DNA from: Methylobacterium ajmalii
GTDB lineage: Bacteria > Pseudomonadota > Alphaproteobacteria > Rhizobiales > Beijerinckiaceae
Length of the DNA stretch: 64,000 nucleotides
NCBI RefSeq assembly: GCF_016613415.1
Contig: NZ_JACWCT010000100.1
Coordinates: 1-64,000 of the forward strand
Direction of reading: 5' to 3'
The notes beneath the pieces were generated by a model. That model worked only from the letters and a program-made list of their open reading frames with translations. It had not been told where the DNA came from and ran no database searches. Numbering within the stretch: the first letter of the stretch is position 1; each line of letters starts with the position of its first letter. The position numbers and the translations under genes are program-made. This document shows, piece by piece, positions 10,250 through 19,836 of this stretch.

Positions 10250-11587
10250 ATGGCCTCTGCAGCCGAGCAGCTCGCCGCCAACCTCAACTTCGGCGCCATC
10301 GCCAAGGCCGAAGAGCTCAAGAAGCGGATCTGGTTCACGCTTGGCGCCCTGATCGTCTACCGGCTCGGGACCTACATCCCGCTGCCCGGCATCGATCCCG
10401 ACGCTTTGCGCCAGAGCTTCGCCAACGCGCAGGGCGGCGTGCTCGGCCTGTTCAACATGTTCTCCGGCGGTGCCGTCGAGCGCATGGCTATCTTCGCGCT
10501 CAACATCATGCCGTACATCTCGGCCTCGATCATCGTGCAGCTGCTCACCTCGGTGGTGCCGTCGCTCGAGGGGCTGAAGAAGGAGGGCGAGTCCGGCCGC
10601 AAGGTCCTCAACCAGTACACCCGCTACCTCACGGTGGTGCTGGCGATCTTCCAGGCCTGGGGCATCGCGGTCGGCCTGCAGAGCTCCGGCGGCATCGTAC
10701 AGGATCCGGGGCCGTTCTTCCTGGTCTCGACCGTCATCACGCTGACCGGCGGCACTCTGTTCCTGATGTGGATCGGCGAGCAGATCACGTCGCGCGGCAT
10801 CGGCAACGGCTCCTCGCTCATCATCTTCGCCGGCATCGTCGCCCACCTGCCCTCGGCCATCGCCGGCACCCTCGAGCTCGGTCGCCAGGGGGCGCTCTCG
10901 ACCGTGGTGATCCTCGGCGTGGTGGTGATGGCAGCGGCCGTCGTCTACTTCATCGTGTTCATGGAGCGCGCCCAGCGCCGTCTCCTGATCAACTACCCCA
11001 AGCGCCAGGTCGGCAACCGGATGTACGAGGGCCAGACCTCGTTCCTGCCACTCAAGCTCAACACCTCGGGCGTCATCCCGCCGATCTTCGCCTCCTCGCT
11101 GCTGCTGCTGCCCGCCACCGCCGCGAGCTTCCAGACCGATCCGAACGGCACCGGGATCATCGCCACCCTGGCGACCTATCTCGGCCACGGCCGGCCGCTC
11201 TACATGCTGCTCTACGCGGCGCTGATCATCTTCTTCGCCTTCTTCTACACCGCGGTGGTGTTCAACCCGCAGGAGACGGCCGACAACCTGAAGAAGCATG
11301 GCGGCTTCATCCCGGGCATCCGGCCGGGCGAGCGCACTGCCGAGTTCATCGACAAGGTCCTGTCGCGCATCACGGTGATCGGCGCGGCCTACCTGACGGT
11401 GATCTGCCTGATCCCGGAGATCCTGGTCTCCTACGCCTCTCTGCCGTTCTACTTCGGCGGCACCTCGCTGCTGATCGTGGTCTCGGTGACCATGGATACG
11501 GTGGCGCAGGTCCACGGCCACCTGCTGGCGCACCAGTACGAGGGCCTGGTCAAGAAGGCCAAGCTGCGCGGCGCCCGCCGGCGCTGA
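10250..11587 (+). CDS. secY: Preprotein translocase subunit SecY
   Basis: SecY is the channel-forming subunit of the SecYEG translocase in the inner membrane. The 445-residue product has about ten hydrophobic segments, starting near residue 30 (FTLGALIVYRLGTYIPLPGI), the plug and pore motifs, and the signature GERTAEFIDKVLSRITVIGA. The family segment RGIGNGSSLIIFAGIV is intact. It is in its standard place after rplO and before adk. A 253-base gap with hairpins separates it from adk, and rpmJ is not found there. Confidence 0.98.
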   Translation: MASAAEQLAANLNFGAIAKAEELKKRIWFTLGALIVYRLGTYIPLPGIDPDALRQSFANAQGGVLGLFNMFSGGAVERMAIFALNIMPYISASIIVQLLTSVVPSLEGLKKEGESGRKVLNQYTRYLTVVLAIFQAWGIAVGLQSSGGIVQDPGPFFLVSTVITLTGGTLFLMWIGEQITSRGIGNGSSLIIFAGIVAHLPSAIAGTLELGRQGALSTVVILGVVVMAAAVVYFIVFMERAQRRLLINYPKRQVGNRMYEGQTSFLPLKLNTSGVIPPIFASSLLLLPATAASFQTDPNGTGIIATLATYLGHGRPLYMLLYAALIIFFAFFYTAVVFNPQETADNLKKHGGFIPGIRPGERTAEFIDKVLSRITVIGAAYLTVICLIPEILVSYASLPFYFGGTSLLIVVSVTMDTVAQVHGHLLAHQYEGLVKKAKLRGARRR

Positions 11588-11707
11588 GCCCGCGGGGCGC
11601 CCACTGCCCGGAGCCCGTCCCGGGCGGGGGAGCCGCCCTCGCGAGACCGCCCTTGCGCCGGAGCCCGGCTCTGGCGCATGGTCGCAGCCCTTGCGCCCTC
11701 CGGGCAT

Positions 11708-11727
11708 GCGCCGACGGGGGTCGGCGC
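11708..11727 (+). other. Hairpin in the secY-adk gap
   Basis: GCGCCGAC and GTCGGCGC pair around GGGG. The string GCGCATGGTCG occurs twice in the same gap, near 11675 and near 11732. No T-run follows. The gap (11588-11840) holds no gene that I can support; an in-frame upstream start for adk at 11736 has no family support. Confidence 0.4.
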
Positions 11728-11840
11728 CTTAGCGCATGGTCGGATTTCGGGTGCAACCGATCCCGGGCTACAACGAGCAGACAGGCCGCGCCGAGGACGA
11801 AGGATCCCAGGCAGAACGCGGCGAAGGGGAGAGACAGGTT

Positions 11841-12440
11841 ATGCGGATCATTCTGCTCGGCCCGCCAGGCGCCGGGAAGGGCACCCAATCGGCGCGCATC
11901 GTCGAGCGGTTCGGAATCCCGCAGCTCTCGACCGGCGACATGCTGCGCGCCGCCGTCGCGGCCGGCACCCCGGTCGGCCTCAAGGCCAAGGCCCTGATGG
12001 AGAGCGGGGCCCTCGTCTCCGACGAGATCGTGATCGGCATCGTCGCCGACCGGATCGAGGAGGCGGATGCCCGCTCGGGCTTCATCCTCGACGGTTTCCC
12101 GCGCACGGTCGCCCAGGCGGTCGCCCTCGAGACGATGCTGTCGCAGAAAGGCCTGCGCCTCGACGCGGTGGTCGAGTTCAAGGTCGACGAAGACGCCCTG
12201 GTCGGTCGCATCGCCAAGCGCGCCGCCGAGACCGCCGCCCGCGGCGAGCCGGTGCGCAAGGACGACACGCCGGAGGTATTCAAGACCCGACTCGAGGCCT
12301 ACCGGGCCCAGACGGCGCCGCTCTCGGCGCATTACGCCGGCACCGGCCTTCTGCAGCAGGTCGACGGCATGGCGCCGATCGACGAGGTGACGAAGCAGCT
12401 GGAGACGATGCTGGCCCCGTTCCAGGCCGTCTCCGCCTGA
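11841..12440 (+). CDS. adk: Adenylate kinase
   Basis: Adk interconverts ATP + AMP and 2 ADP in the cytoplasm. The ATG at 11841 gives [20 protein letters not shown], with the P-loop at residues 7-16 directly behind the start, and GAGAGACAGG upstream. The AMP-binding motif STGDMLRA and the segment [10 protein letters not shown] are intact. At 199 residues it is the shorter, zinc-free form lacking the long LID insertion. Its place between secY and rpsM is common in alphaproteobacteria. Confidence 0.97.
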   Translation: MRIILLGPPGAGKGTQSARIVERFGIPQLSTGDMLRAAVAAGTPVGLKAKALMESGALVSDEIVIGIVADRIEEADARSGFILDGFPRTVAQAVALETMLSQKGLRLDAVVEFKVDEDALVGRIAKRAAETAARGEPVRKDDTPEVFKTRLEAYRAQTAPLSAHYAGTGLLQQVDGMAPIDEVTKQLETMLAPFQAVSA

Positions 12441-12453
12441 GGGTGGCTCGCGG

Positions 12454-12482
12454 TTGACAAGCCGGCGCGCCCGCGCTAGTGG
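12454..12482 (+). promoter_or_regulatory. Candidate sigma-70 promoter for the rpsM (alpha) operon
   Basis: TTGACA at 12454-12459 is followed after exactly 17 bases by TAGTGG at 12477-12482. The -35 box is perfect and the -10 box matches only its first two positions. It starts just after adk and would give a 5' leader of about 160 bases before rpsM. A separate promoter for the alpha group fits the large gap. Confidence rests on the -35 and the spacing. Confidence 0.55.
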
Positions 12483-12648
12483 GCGCTCCTTCGTTCAGAC
12501 CCGGACGGCCCGGCGTGCCTCTCTGGAGGCCGCTCCGGGCCGATTTGCCGTCGGGACGGCGCGCAGGGGCCGGGCTCCACCGGACGCGCGCGACACCCAG
12601 AAGCATCGTCCCGGCCGCGGCCGCGGACGCGATGGAGAGCAGGACACC

Positions 12649-13017
12649 ATGGCCCGTATTGCCGGCGTCAATATCCCGACCAACAAGCGCGTCGTCATCG
12701 CGCTCCAGTACATTCACGGCATCGGCGCCAAGAAGGCCGAGGAGATCACCGAGAAGGTCGGCATCCCGGCCGAGCGCCGCGTGAACCAGCTCACCGACGC
12801 CGAGGTGCTGCAGATCCGCGAGACCATCGACCGCGACTACGTCGTCGAGGGCGACCTGCGTCGCGAAGTCTCGATGAACATCAAGCGCCTGATGGATCTC
12901 GGCTGCTACCGCGGCCTGCGTCACCGCCGCAACCTGCCGGTCCGCGGCCAGCGCACCCACACCAACGCCCGCACCCGCAAGGGCAAGGCGAAGCCGATCG
13001 CCGGCAAGAAGAAGTAA
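12649..13017 (+). CDS. rpsM: 30S ribosomal protein S13
   Basis: S13, 122 residues, contacts the P-site tRNA and bridges to the 50S subunit. The ATG at 12649 gives [20 protein letters not shown], the normal start; upstream in-frame codons back to 12454 are not part of the family. The C-terminal [17 protein letters not shown] is the family signature. It opens the alpha operon. Confidence 0.98.
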   Translation: MARIAGVNIPTNKRVVIALQYIHGIGAKKAEEITEKVGIPAERRVNQLTDAEVLQIRETIDRDYVVEGDLRREVSMNIKRLMDLGCYRGLRHRRNLPVRGQRTHTNARTRKGKAKPIAGKKK

Positions 13018-13165
13018 GCCGCGATCAGCGTAGGATCGGCGGGTTCTGGGCCTCGGGCCCGGGGCCTGCCCGACACCGGCGGCGCGTGAGCGCCGCTCAC
13101 GACACCCGCAAGACACGTCCCGAGCGCCTGGCACCACGGGCGCGCCTGAAGGATCGAAAGACAGT

Positions 13166-13555
13166 ATGGCCAAGGAAGCAACCCGCGTCCGCCGTCGCGA
13201 ACGCAAGAACATCGTGTCGGGCGTCGCCCACGTGAACGCCTCGTTCAACAACACGATGATCACCATCACGGACGCTCAGGGCAACACGATCTCGTGGTCG
13301 TCCGCCGGCGCCATGGGCTTCAAGGGCTCCCGCAAGTCGACGCCCTACGCCGCCCAGGTCGCGGCCGAGGATGCCGGCCGCAAGGCCGCCGAGCACGGCA
13401 TGCGCACCCTCGAGGTCGAGGTCTCGGGCCCCGGTTCGGGCCGCGAGTCGGCGCTGCGCGCGCTGCAGGCCGCGGGCTTCACGGTGACGTCGATCCGCGA
13501 CGTGACCCCGATCCCGCACAACGGCTGCCGTCCGCGCAAGCGTCGCCGCGTCTGA
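13166..13555 (+). CDS. rpsK: 30S ribosomal protein S11
   Basis: S11, 129 residues, lies on the 30S platform near the Shine-Dalgarno helix. It contains [18 protein letters not shown] and the C-terminal [18 protein letters not shown]. The gap to rpsM is 148 bases with GC-rich palindromes. rpsD, which follows rpsK in many bacteria, is absent here, as usual in alphaproteobacteria. Confidence 0.98.
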   Translation: MAKEATRVRRRERKNIVSGVAHVNASFNNTMITITDAQGNTISWSSAGAMGFKGSRKSTPYAAQVAAEDAGRKAAEHGMRTLEVEVSGPGSGRESALRALQAAGFTVTSIRDVTPIPHNGCRPRKRRRV

Positions 13556-13568
13556 TCGTCCCCACGTC

Positions 13569-13595
13569 CCGGGGAGCCCTTCGCGGGCTCCCCGG
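13569..13595 (+). other. Strong hairpin after rpsK
   Basis: CCGGGGAGCCC and GGGCTCCCCGG form an 11-bp perfect stem with loop TTCGC, starting 13 bases after the rpsK stop. No T-run follows. It separates the ribosomal genes from the inserted hydrolase gene and could stabilise the rpsK mRNA end or reduce read-through; both are inferences. Confidence 0.55.
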
Positions 13596-13619
13596 CCGAC
13601 GGCCCGCGAAGAGGATTGC

Positions 13620-14504
13620 GTGTCGATAGCCCCCACCGCCGACTTCGCCCGGCCCGGCGTCCTGCCCTGGACGCTGGGCAATCGCGTTGTGGTCGCCCTG
13701 AACGACGGCCATCTCGTGGCCACGCTCGGGCTGGTGCAGGGCATTCCCGCCGACGAGGCGGGGCGGCTGCAGGAAGAGGGGTTCCGCGATACCGTCGCGC
13801 CGCGGATCACCGTCAACGCCTTCCTGATCCTCGGCGGGGACAAGCCCGTGCTGGTCGATGCCGGGATGGGTTCCGGCGGCCCCGAGACCCTGGGTCACCT
13901 GCCGGAGGCGCTCGCCGCCTGCGGCGTGGCGCCCGAGGACGTCGGCACGGTGCTGGTGACCCACCTGCATTCCGATCACATCGGCGGCCTGATCGCGCGG
14001 GACGGCGCCGTGGCGTTCCCGAACGCCGAAGTGGTGATCCCGGAGGCGGAGGCCGCCTACTGGCTCGCCGAGGGCGCCGAGGCGCGGGCTCCCGAGGGCG
14101 CCCGGGCGGGCTTCCGTCGCGCCCACGCGCTCGTCGCGGCCTATGGCGACCGGATCCGTCGAGCCGGCGAGGGCGAGGTGCTGCCGGGGATCGAGGCGAT
14201 CCTGGCGCCCGGCCACACGCCGGGCCACACCGCCTACCGGGTCCAGTCGGGAGACCGCTCCCTGCTGATCTGGGGCGACGTGGTTCATCTGCCGGCGATC
14301 CAGCTCCCCCGTCCGGAGGTCGGCCTGACCTTCGACGTCGACCGCGAGGTGGCGGCCGCCACCCGCAAGCGCATCCTCGACCAGGTCGCCGCCGAGCGGA
14401 GCCTGGTCGCCGGGATGCATCTCGAGTTTCCGGCCCTCGGCTACGTACGGCGCGCTGGCGCCGGCTTCGCCTGGGTCCCGGAGCAGTGGAGCGCGGCGTC
14501 CTGA
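13620..14504 (+). CDS. MBL-fold metallo-hydrolase inserted in the alpha operon
   Basis: This is a metallo-beta-lactamase fold hydrolase of 294 residues. The metal motif HLHSDH is at residues 115-120, a second ligand motif GHTPGH at 198-203, and the bridging Asp follows in IWGD near 220; a further His is in GMHLEF near 267. These are the expected ligands for a two-metal site. It resembles lactonase or general hydrolase members rather than beta-lactamases, but the substrate is unknown. The GTG start has GAAGAGG upstream. It lies in the same direction between rpsK and rpoA, 64 bases after rpsK, and no signal peptide is visible, so a cytoplasmic role is likely. Confidence 0.88.
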   Translation: MSIAPTADFARPGVLPWTLGNRVVVALNDGHLVATLGLVQGIPADEAGRLQEEGFRDTVAPRITVNAFLILGGDKPVLVDAGMGSGGPETLGHLPEALAACGVAPEDVGTVLVTHLHSDHIGGLIARDGAVAFPNAEVVIPEAEAAYWLAEGAEARAPEGARAGFRRAHALVAAYGDRIRRAGEGEVLPGIEAILAPGHTPGHTAYRVQSGDRSLLIWGDVVHLPAIQLPRPEVGLTFDVDREVAAATRKRILDQVAAERSLVAGMHLEFPALGYVRRAGAGFAWVPEQWSAAS

Positions 14505-14622
14505 CCGCCCCTGCTTCGAACGTGTGAGAGGTCAGGACGGCGAGACTTCCCGGGCGCGGGAGGGATCGCGAGGGGAGGGCTCCTCGGAGCCGCCCCTGTG
14601 TAAGTTGGCGAGAGGTGCGAAC

Positions 14623-15642
14623 GTGGTCATTCAGAAGAACTGGCAAGAGCTGATCAAGCCGAACAAGCTCGAGGTCACCCCCGGGCACGACCCGAAGCGG
14701 ATCGCCACCGTGGTGGCCGAGCCGCTGGAGCGCGGCTTCGGCACCACCCTCGGCAACTCGCTGCGTCGGGTCCTCCTGTCGTCGCTCCAGGGCGCGGCCG
14801 TCACCGCCGTCCAGATCGACGGCGTGCTGCACGAGTTCTCCTCGATCCCGGGCGTGCGCGAGGACGTCACCGACATCGTCCTCAACATCAAGACGATCGC
14901 GATCCGCTCCTCGAGCGATACGCCCAAGCGCATGACCCTGCGCAAGACCGGTCCGGGCCTCGTCACCGCCGGCGACATCGCCACGATCGGCGACGTGCAG
15001 ATCCTCAACCCTGATCTGGTGCTCTGCACGCTGGACGACGGCGCCGAGATCCGCATGGAGTTCACGGTCTCGGCCGGCAAGGGCTACGTCCCGGCCGACC
15101 GCAACCGTCCAGAGGACGCCCCGATCGGCCTGATCCCGGTCGATGCGCTGTTCTCGCCGGTCACCAAGGTGTCCTACCGCATCGAGAACACCCGCGAGGG
15201 CCAGGATCTCGACAAGGACAAGCTGACCATGACGGTCGAGACCAACGGTGCGGTCTCGCCCGAGGATGCGCTGGCCTACGCCGCCCGCATCATCCAGGAC
15301 CAGCTCCAGATCTTCGTGAACTTCGAGGAGCCCCGCAAGGAGGAGGCCGCGCCGCTGGCGCCGCAGCTGCCCTTCAATCCGGCGCTGCTCAAGAAGGTCG
15401 ACGAGCTCGAGCTGTCGGTCCGCTCGGCCAACTGTCTCAAGAACGACAACATCGTCTACATCGGCGACCTCATCCAGAAGACCGAGGCGGAGATGCTCCG
15501 CACCCCGAACTTCGGCCGCAAGTCGCTCAACGAGATCAAGGAAGTGCTGGCCGCGATGGGCCTGCACCTCGGCATGGACGTTCCCGGCTGGCCGCCGGAG
15601 AACATCGAGGATCTCGCCAAGCGCTTCGAAGAGCACTACTGA
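14623..15642 (+). CDS. rpoA: DNA-directed RNA polymerase subunit alpha
   Basis: RpoA nucleates core RNA polymerase assembly and its C-terminal domain contacts promoters and activators. The GTG at 14623 gives [18 protein letters not shown], 339 residues, the usual alphaproteobacterial start. The N-terminal dimerisation domain has [20 protein letters not shown]; the C-terminal domain has [17 protein letters not shown] and [17 protein letters not shown]. An in-frame upstream extension to 14524 has no family support. Two strong hairpins follow the stop codon. Confidence 0.98.
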   Translation: MVIQKNWQELIKPNKLEVTPGHDPKRIATVVAEPLERGFGTTLGNSLRRVLLSSLQGAAVTAVQIDGVLHEFSSIPGVREDVTDIVLNIKTIAIRSSSDTPKRMTLRKTGPGLVTAGDIATIGDVQILNPDLVLCTLDDGAEIRMEFTVSAGKGYVPADRNRPEDAPIGLIPVDALFSPVTKVSYRIENTREGQDLDKDKLTMTVETNGAVSPEDALAYAARIIQDQLQIFVNFEEPRKEEAAPLAPQLPFNPALLKKVDELELSVRSANCLKNDNIVYIGDLIQKTEAEMLRTPNFGRKSLNEIKEVLAAMGLHLGMDVPGWPPENIEDLAKRFEEHY

Positions 15643-15651
15643 GCCGGGCCC

Positions 15652-15722
15652 GCGGCGCGGGACGCAACGTCCCGCGCCGCCACTCCGGATGCGCCTCCAT
15701 GACGGGCGCATCCGGAGTGGCG
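15652..15722 (+). other. Two tandem perfect hairpins between rpoA and rplQ
   Basis: The first stem pairs GCGGCGCGGGACG with CGTCCCGCGCCGC around CAA (15652-15680). The second pairs 18 bases at 15678-15695 with 15705-15722 around a nine-base loop (left arm starts CGCCACTCCGG, right arm ends CCGGAGTGGCG). The two share three bases, so they compete at their junction. Neither has a T-run. They occupy half of the 150-base gap and could act in mRNA processing or pausing. Confidence 0.65.
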
Positions 15723-15792
15723 GTTCACCGCCCTCGCACCACAAAGGACGGCCGACCCGTGGCACGGCGGCCGAGAACCAAAGGAGAGAGCC

Positions 15793-16215
15793 ATGCGTCA
15801 CGGTTTCCGGGGTCGTCGCTTCAACCGCACCGTCGAGCATCGCAAGGCGATGTTCTCGAACATGTCGGCCGCGCTGATCAAGCACGAGCAGATCATCACC
15901 ACCCTGCCGAAGGCCAAGGACCTGCGTCCGGTCGTCGAGAAGCTGATCACGCTGGGCAAGCGCGGCGACCTGCACGCCCGCCGTCAGGCGATCGCGGCTC
16001 TGCGCGGCGACGAGGTGATGGTCAAGAAGCTGTTCGACGTGCTCGGCCCCCGCTACGAGGGCCGTCCGGGCGGCTACTGCCGCATCATGAAGGCCGGCTT
16101 CCGCTACGGCGACAACGCCCCGATGGCGGTGATCGAGTTCGTCGATCGCGACGTCGACGCCCGCGGCAAGGATTCCGGCCCGGTCCAGGTCGCCGACGAG
16201 ACCCCGGCGGAGTAA
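15793..16215 (+). CDS. rplQ: 50S ribosomal protein L17
   Basis: L17, 140 residues, lies near the tunnel exit. It starts [28 protein letters not shown]-type sequence is the family hallmark. AAAGGAGAGAGCC precedes the ATG. It is the last gene of the alpha operon, and a clear intrinsic terminator follows 23 bases after the stop codon. Confidence 0.98.
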   Translation: MRHGFRGRRFNRTVEHRKAMFSNMSAALIKHEQIITTLPKAKDLRPVVEKLITLGKRGDLHARRQAIAALRGDEVMVKKLFDVLGPRYEGRPGGYCRIMKAGFRYGDNAPMAVIEFVDRDVDARGKDSGPVQVADETPAE

Positions 16216-16238
16216 TCCGCCCCCTCTCGACACCTTCC

Positions 16239-16270
16239 AAGGCGGCCCTCGCGGGCCGCCTTTCTTGTTT
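16239..16270 (+). terminator. Intrinsic terminator of the alpha operon
   Basis: AAGGCGGCCC and GGGCCGCCTT form a 10-bp perfect stem around TCGC, followed by TCTTGTTT. It lies directly downstream of rplQ and upstream of an unrelated gene, as expected for the end of the ribosomal cluster. Confidence 0.85.
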
Positions 16271-16342
16271 GGGCGGAACCTCGCGCGCCGGCGCACGATC
16301 TCCCTGCGGCATCCACCGCCAGCGAAGGGAGACGTGAACCCC

Positions 16343-16606
16343 ATGACCAAGCTGACCATCCCGGCCGTCGCGGCCCTGATCCTCGCCGGCACCGGCACGG
16401 CAGCCCTCGCCGACAAGGTCGGGGCCGACTGGATGCCGATCGGCCAGGTGATCCAGAAGGTCGAGGCCGCCGGCTACACCCAGATCTCCGAGATCGAGGC
16501 CGATGACGGCCACTGGGAGGGCGAGGGGATGAAGGACGGCAAGCCGATGAAGTTCAAGGCCGATCCCCGCACCGGCGCCATCCTGTCGGAGAAGGCCGGC
16601 AAGTAG
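16343..16606 (+). CDS. Small secreted PepSY-domain protein
   Basis: The product of 87 residues starts with a Sec signal peptide (KLTIPAVAALILAGTGTAALA) and then one PepSY-like domain: PIGQVIQKVEAAGYTQISEI and later MKFKADPRTGAILSEKAGK. PepSY domains are periplasmic and are thought to bind or inhibit peptidases or to sense ligands. The ATG at 16343 has GGGAGA about ten bases upstream; a GTG at 16334 is too close to it. It is a single gene just downstream of the ribosomal terminator. The function is unknown. Confidence 0.8.
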   Translation: MTKLTIPAVAALILAGTGTAALADKVGADWMPIGQVIQKVEAAGYTQISEIEADDGHWEGEGMKDGKPMKFKADPRTGAILSEKAGK

Positions 16607-16801
16607 GCCCCCGGCAAGGAGGCCCCCGGCAAACAGGGACCGGCAGGGAGACGCTGGAAAGCGGAAGGGTCCCGGCCGCTCCGGCCGCGCCTCGTCGGCC
16701 GGAGCATGCCGCAGGGGAGCTCTGTCGGCAAAATGCTGGATTCCCGCGGGCGGGAGGCGCAAAGGTGACGCGCCTCTCCGTCCACCAGCGAACGTCCGAC
16801 C

Positions 16802-18073
16802 ATGACCGCCATTCCTGCGCTTGCCGACCTCCAGGCCCGTTACGCCGACCTGCAGGGGCGCGGCCTCAAGCTCGACATGACCCGGGGCAAGCCGGCTCCC
16901 GAGCAGCTCGACCTGTCCGACGACCTGTTCACCCTGCCGGGCAACCGCGACCACCGCACCGAGAGCGGCGAGGACGCCCGCAATTACGGCGGCGTGCAGG
17001 GACTGGCCGAGGTGCGGGCCCTGTTCGCGCCGGTGCTCGGGGCGTCGCCCGACCGGATCGCCGTCGGCAACAATTCGAGCCTCGCGCTCATGCACGATTG
17101 CATCGCCTACGCGCTCCTGAAGGGCGTGCCCGGCGGGACGAGGCCGTGGGCCAAGGAGGAGGAGATCCGCTTCCTCTGCCCGGTACCCGGCTACGACCGC
17201 CACTTCGCCCTGTGCGAGACCTACGGCATCGGCATGATCCCGGTGCCGATGACCGCCGACGGTCCCGACATGGAGATGGTCGAGCGCGAGGTCCGCGATC
17301 CCCGGGTGAAGGGGATGTGGGCGGTGCCGCAATACTCGAACCCCGGTGGCGAGACCTATTCCGACGCCACCGTCGAGCGCCTCGCCCGGATGGAGACCGG
17401 CGCGCCGGACTTCCGGCTCTTTTGGGACAACGCCTACGCGCTGCACCACCTGACCGAGCGCCGCCCGACCCTGCGCAACGTCCTCGACGCTTGCGCGGAG
17501 GCCGGCAACCCGGACCGGGCGATCGTCTTCGCGTCGACCTCGAAGGTGACGCTCGCCGGCGCGGGCCTGGCGATGCTGGCCTCCTCGGAGGGCAACATCC
17601 GCTGGTACCTCGCCAATGCCGGCAAGCGCAGCATCGGGCCGGACAAGCTCAACCAGCTGCGCCACGTCCGCTTCCTGCGCGACCAGGGCGGGCTCGACGC
17701 GCTGATGGACGGCCACCGCCGCCTGCTGGCGCCGAAGTTCAAGGCCGTCACCGAGACCCTGGCCCGGCACCTCGGCGGCACCGGCGTCGCGCGCTGGAGC
17801 GAGCCGGAGGGCGGCTACTTCATCCTGCTCGAGGTGCCGGAGGGCTGCGCCACCCGGGTGGTCAAGCTCGCCGCCGCCTGCGGCCTCGCGCTGACGCCGG
17901 CCGGCGCCACCCATCCCTACGGCCGCGACCCGCAGGACAAGCTGCTGCGCCTCGCCCCGTCCTATCCGAAGCCCGCCGAGGTCGAGGCCGCGGCCGAGGT
18001 GGTGGCGGTCTGCGTGCTCCTGGCGGCGGCCGAGAGCCGCGAGGCCGGGGGCAGCGGGCAGGTGGCGGCGTAA
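16802..18073 (+). CDS. Aminotransferase class I/II, aspartate aminotransferase Ic type
   Basis: This PLP-dependent enzyme has 423 residues and starts MTAIPALADLQARYADLQGR. The segment LDMTRGKPAPEQLDLSDD and the PLP lysine in STSKVTLAGAGLAM (near residue 248) match the aspartate aminotransferase subclass Ic group (the Pfam family once labelled alanine-glyoxylate aminotransferase). Members transaminate aspartate with 2-oxoglutarate, but substrate range varies, so the exact reaction is not certain. It is a lone gene: the next gene begins 359 bases downstream. No signal peptide is seen, so it is cytoplasmic. Confidence 0.88.
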   Translation: MTAIPALADLQARYADLQGRGLKLDMTRGKPAPEQLDLSDDLFTLPGNRDHRTESGEDARNYGGVQGLAEVRALFAPVLGASPDRIAVGNNSSLALMHDCIAYALLKGVPGGTRPWAKEEEIRFLCPVPGYDRHFALCETYGIGMIPVPMTADGPDMEMVEREVRDPRVKGMWAVPQYSNPGGETYSDATVERLARMETGAPDFRLFWDNAYALHHLTERRPTLRNVLDACAEAGNPDRAIVFASTSKVTLAGAGLAMLASSEGNIRWYLANAGKRSIGPDKLNQLRHVRFLRDQGGLDALMDGHRRLLAPKFKAVTETLARHLGGTGVARWSEPEGGYFILLEVPEGCATRVVKLAAACGLALTPAGATHPYGRDPQDKLLRLAPSYPKPAEVEAAAEVVAVCVLLAAAESREAGGSGQVAA

Positions 18074-18432
18074 GCGGCCGCGCCGGATCTCCACCGCGCA
18101 CCAGCGGGCAAGCGGCTTTGCGCCGTTGTCCGTCGGAACCGATGGCTCGACCGGCGGCGCGTGCCGCCGGGCGGGCTGCCCGGTATACGGGGCCACGGCC
18201 GATCGTGACGGCACGGGACGCGTCTCGCTTCGGTATCTCGAACCGAGCGTCAAATCGACGCCGATGGTGACGCTGCAGGCTGACGGTTTCACGCCCCGCC
18301 CGGGGTGCCGACGACACTCCGCCGTAGCTGCCGACTCGTACGTTCAATACTCGACATAGCATCCCGGGGTGCTGCAAGGCGCCGCGGGCGGCGCGCCGTT
18401 GACGCAGCGCAGCACCGCGCGATGTCGCCGGC
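18074..18432. other. Intergenic region with GC hairpins, no gene recognised
   Basis: The stretch holds a perfect hairpin CCGGCGGC/GCCGCCGG at 18151-18170, a neighbouring CCGGGC/GCCCGG hairpin, and a bulged one near 18225-18250. These may end transcription of the aminotransferase gene, although no T-run follows. Short open frames (up to about 77 codons) have no family match that I recognise and no convincing ribosome binding site. The promoter of the downstream hydrolase-GMC-SDR operon should be here but I cannot identify it. Confidence 0.5.
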
Positions 18433-19836
18433 ATGATTGACGAACCCGTCCTCTTCTGCCTGCACTTCCTCGGAGGCAGCGCCCGTGAATGGCGCCCCCT
18501 CGCCGAGCGTCTCGGGCCTCACGCGCGCTGCGTCGCCGTCGACCTGCCGGGCTTCGGCGACGCGGCCGACCATCCCGGCGGCGACGTCGCCGCCATGGCC
18601 GACCACGTCGCCGCCCGCATCATGGCCGAGGGCCCGTCCGGGCCCTGGCTCGTCGCCGGCAACAGCATGGGGGCGAAGGTCGCCCTGGCGCTCGCCCGCC
18701 GCCACGAGGACGGCGACCCCACCCTCGCGGGTCTCGCCGGGCTGGTCCTGCTCGCCGGCTCGCCGCCATGCCCTGAGCCGATGGCGGAGGAGCGCCGCCG
18801 GGCGATGATCGCCTGGATCGACGCCGACCCGGAGACCCGCCGGCGGGAGGCCGAGGCTTTCGTGTCGGCGAATGTCGGCGCGCCGCTCTCTCCCGAGGAC
18901 CACGCCCGAACGGTCGAGGACGTGCTGCGCGCCAACCCGCAGGCCTGGAAAGCCTGGCTCGCGGGCGGCGCCAACGAGGATTGGCGCGAGCGCATCGGCA
19001 CCCTTCGCATTCCGGCGCTGGTGGTGAGCGGGGCACAGGACGGCGACCTCGGGCCGGAGGCGCAGGCCGCCCTGACCCTGCCCCACCTCGCCCGCCACCG
19101 TCACGTCGTAGCGCTCGGCGCCGGTCACCTGCTGCCGCTCGAGCGGCCGGACGAGATGGCCGGGCTGATCCGCGACTTCCTGGCGGCGCCGCCGGAGACC
19201 GCCGAGGCCCCGACCCTGCCGCCGGCCTTCGCGGCCCTGATCGGTTCGGAGCGGGTCAACACCCGCCTGCGCACGACGCTGCGCGAGCGGATGCGCGAGC
19301 CCGACGGCCCGTTCTGCTTGAGCGCGGAGGCCCGCGCGACGCTCGCCGCCTGCCTCGACCGGGTGCTGCCGCAGGCGGGTGCGGGGAAGATCGACCTCGC
19401 CCGCCGCATCGACGCGCGGCTGGCCTCCGGCGCCGGCGACGGCTGGCGCTTCGCCGCCCTGCCGCCGGACGCGGAGGCCTACGAGCGGGCGCTCCGCAGC
19501 CTCGACGCCGCCGCCCGCGCCGCCCATGGCCGCGCCTTCGCCGACCTCGACGACACCGACCGGGATGGTCTCCTCGAGGCTGCTGCGGCCGGGCGCCTGC
19601 CCGAGAGCCCCGGCGGGCTCGCACCCGACCTGATGACCTGCTGGTTCGAGGAATTGCGGGGCGAGGCGGTGCGCACCTTCCTCGCCCATCCGGCCGGCCT
19701 CGCGGCGATCGGCTTCACCGGCATCGGTGCCGGGGGCGACGAGGCCGAGGCCCTGCCGGGCTACCGCCTGACTGGCCTGAACGCGCGCGAACCCTGGGAA
19801 GCCCCGATCCTCGACACCGTGGGAGACGCCCGATGA
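18433..19836 (+). CDS. Alpha/beta hydrolase fused to gluconate 2-dehydrogenase subunit 3 domain
   Basis: The 467-residue product has two parts. Residues 1-255 form an alpha/beta hydrolase: [10 protein letters not shown] near the oxyanion hole, nucleophile elbow GNSMGA with Ser78, an acid in SGAQDGD near 203 and His in [11 protein letters not shown] near 231. Residues about 260-467 match the gluconate 2-dehydrogenase subunit 3 family: a helical domain with [11 protein letters not shown] and [20 protein letters not shown], ending NAREPWEAP. In classical enzymes this subunit is separate, carries a Tat signal and partners a GMC flavoprotein. No signal peptide is visible here. The stop overlaps the ATG of a GMC gene (ATGA), which supports the assignment. 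The reaction is unknown; a lactone or ester hydrolase joined to a polyol or sugar dehydrogenase is a reasonable guess. Confidence 0.85.
   Translation: MIDEPVLFCLHFLGGSAREWRPLAERLGPHARCVAVDLPGFGDAADHPGGDVAAMADHVAARIMAEGPSGPWLVAGNSMGAKVALALARRHEDGDPTLAGLAGLVLLAGSPPCPEPMAEERRRAMIAWIDADPETRRREAEAFVSANVGAPLSPEDHARTVEDVLRANPQAWKAWLAGGANEDWRERIGTLRIPALVVSGAQDGDLGPEAQAALTLPHLARHRHVVALGAGHLLPLERPDEMAGLIRDFLAAPPETAEAPTLPPAFAALIGSERVNTRLRTTLRERMREPDGPFCLSAEARATLAACLDRVLPQAGAGKIDLARRIDARLASGAGDGWRFAALPPDAEAYERALRSLDAAARAAHGRAFADLDDTDRDGLLEAAAAGRLPESPGGLAPDLMTCWFEELRGEAVRTFLAHPAGLAAIGFTGIGAGGDEAEALPGYRLTGLNAREPWEAPILDTVGDAR

Noticed and set aside
11736-11840. Upstream in-frame extension of adenylate kinase
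   Set aside because: The P-loop must lie about residue 7 of the protein in this family; the extension adds 35 residues with no conservation expected, and the ATG at 11841 has a good ribosome binding site.
18126-18359. A 77-codon open frame between the aminotransferase and hydrolase genes
   Set aside because: It has low-complexity Gly/Ala/Arg/Thr content, no good ribosome binding site and no known family; it overlaps strong hairpins.
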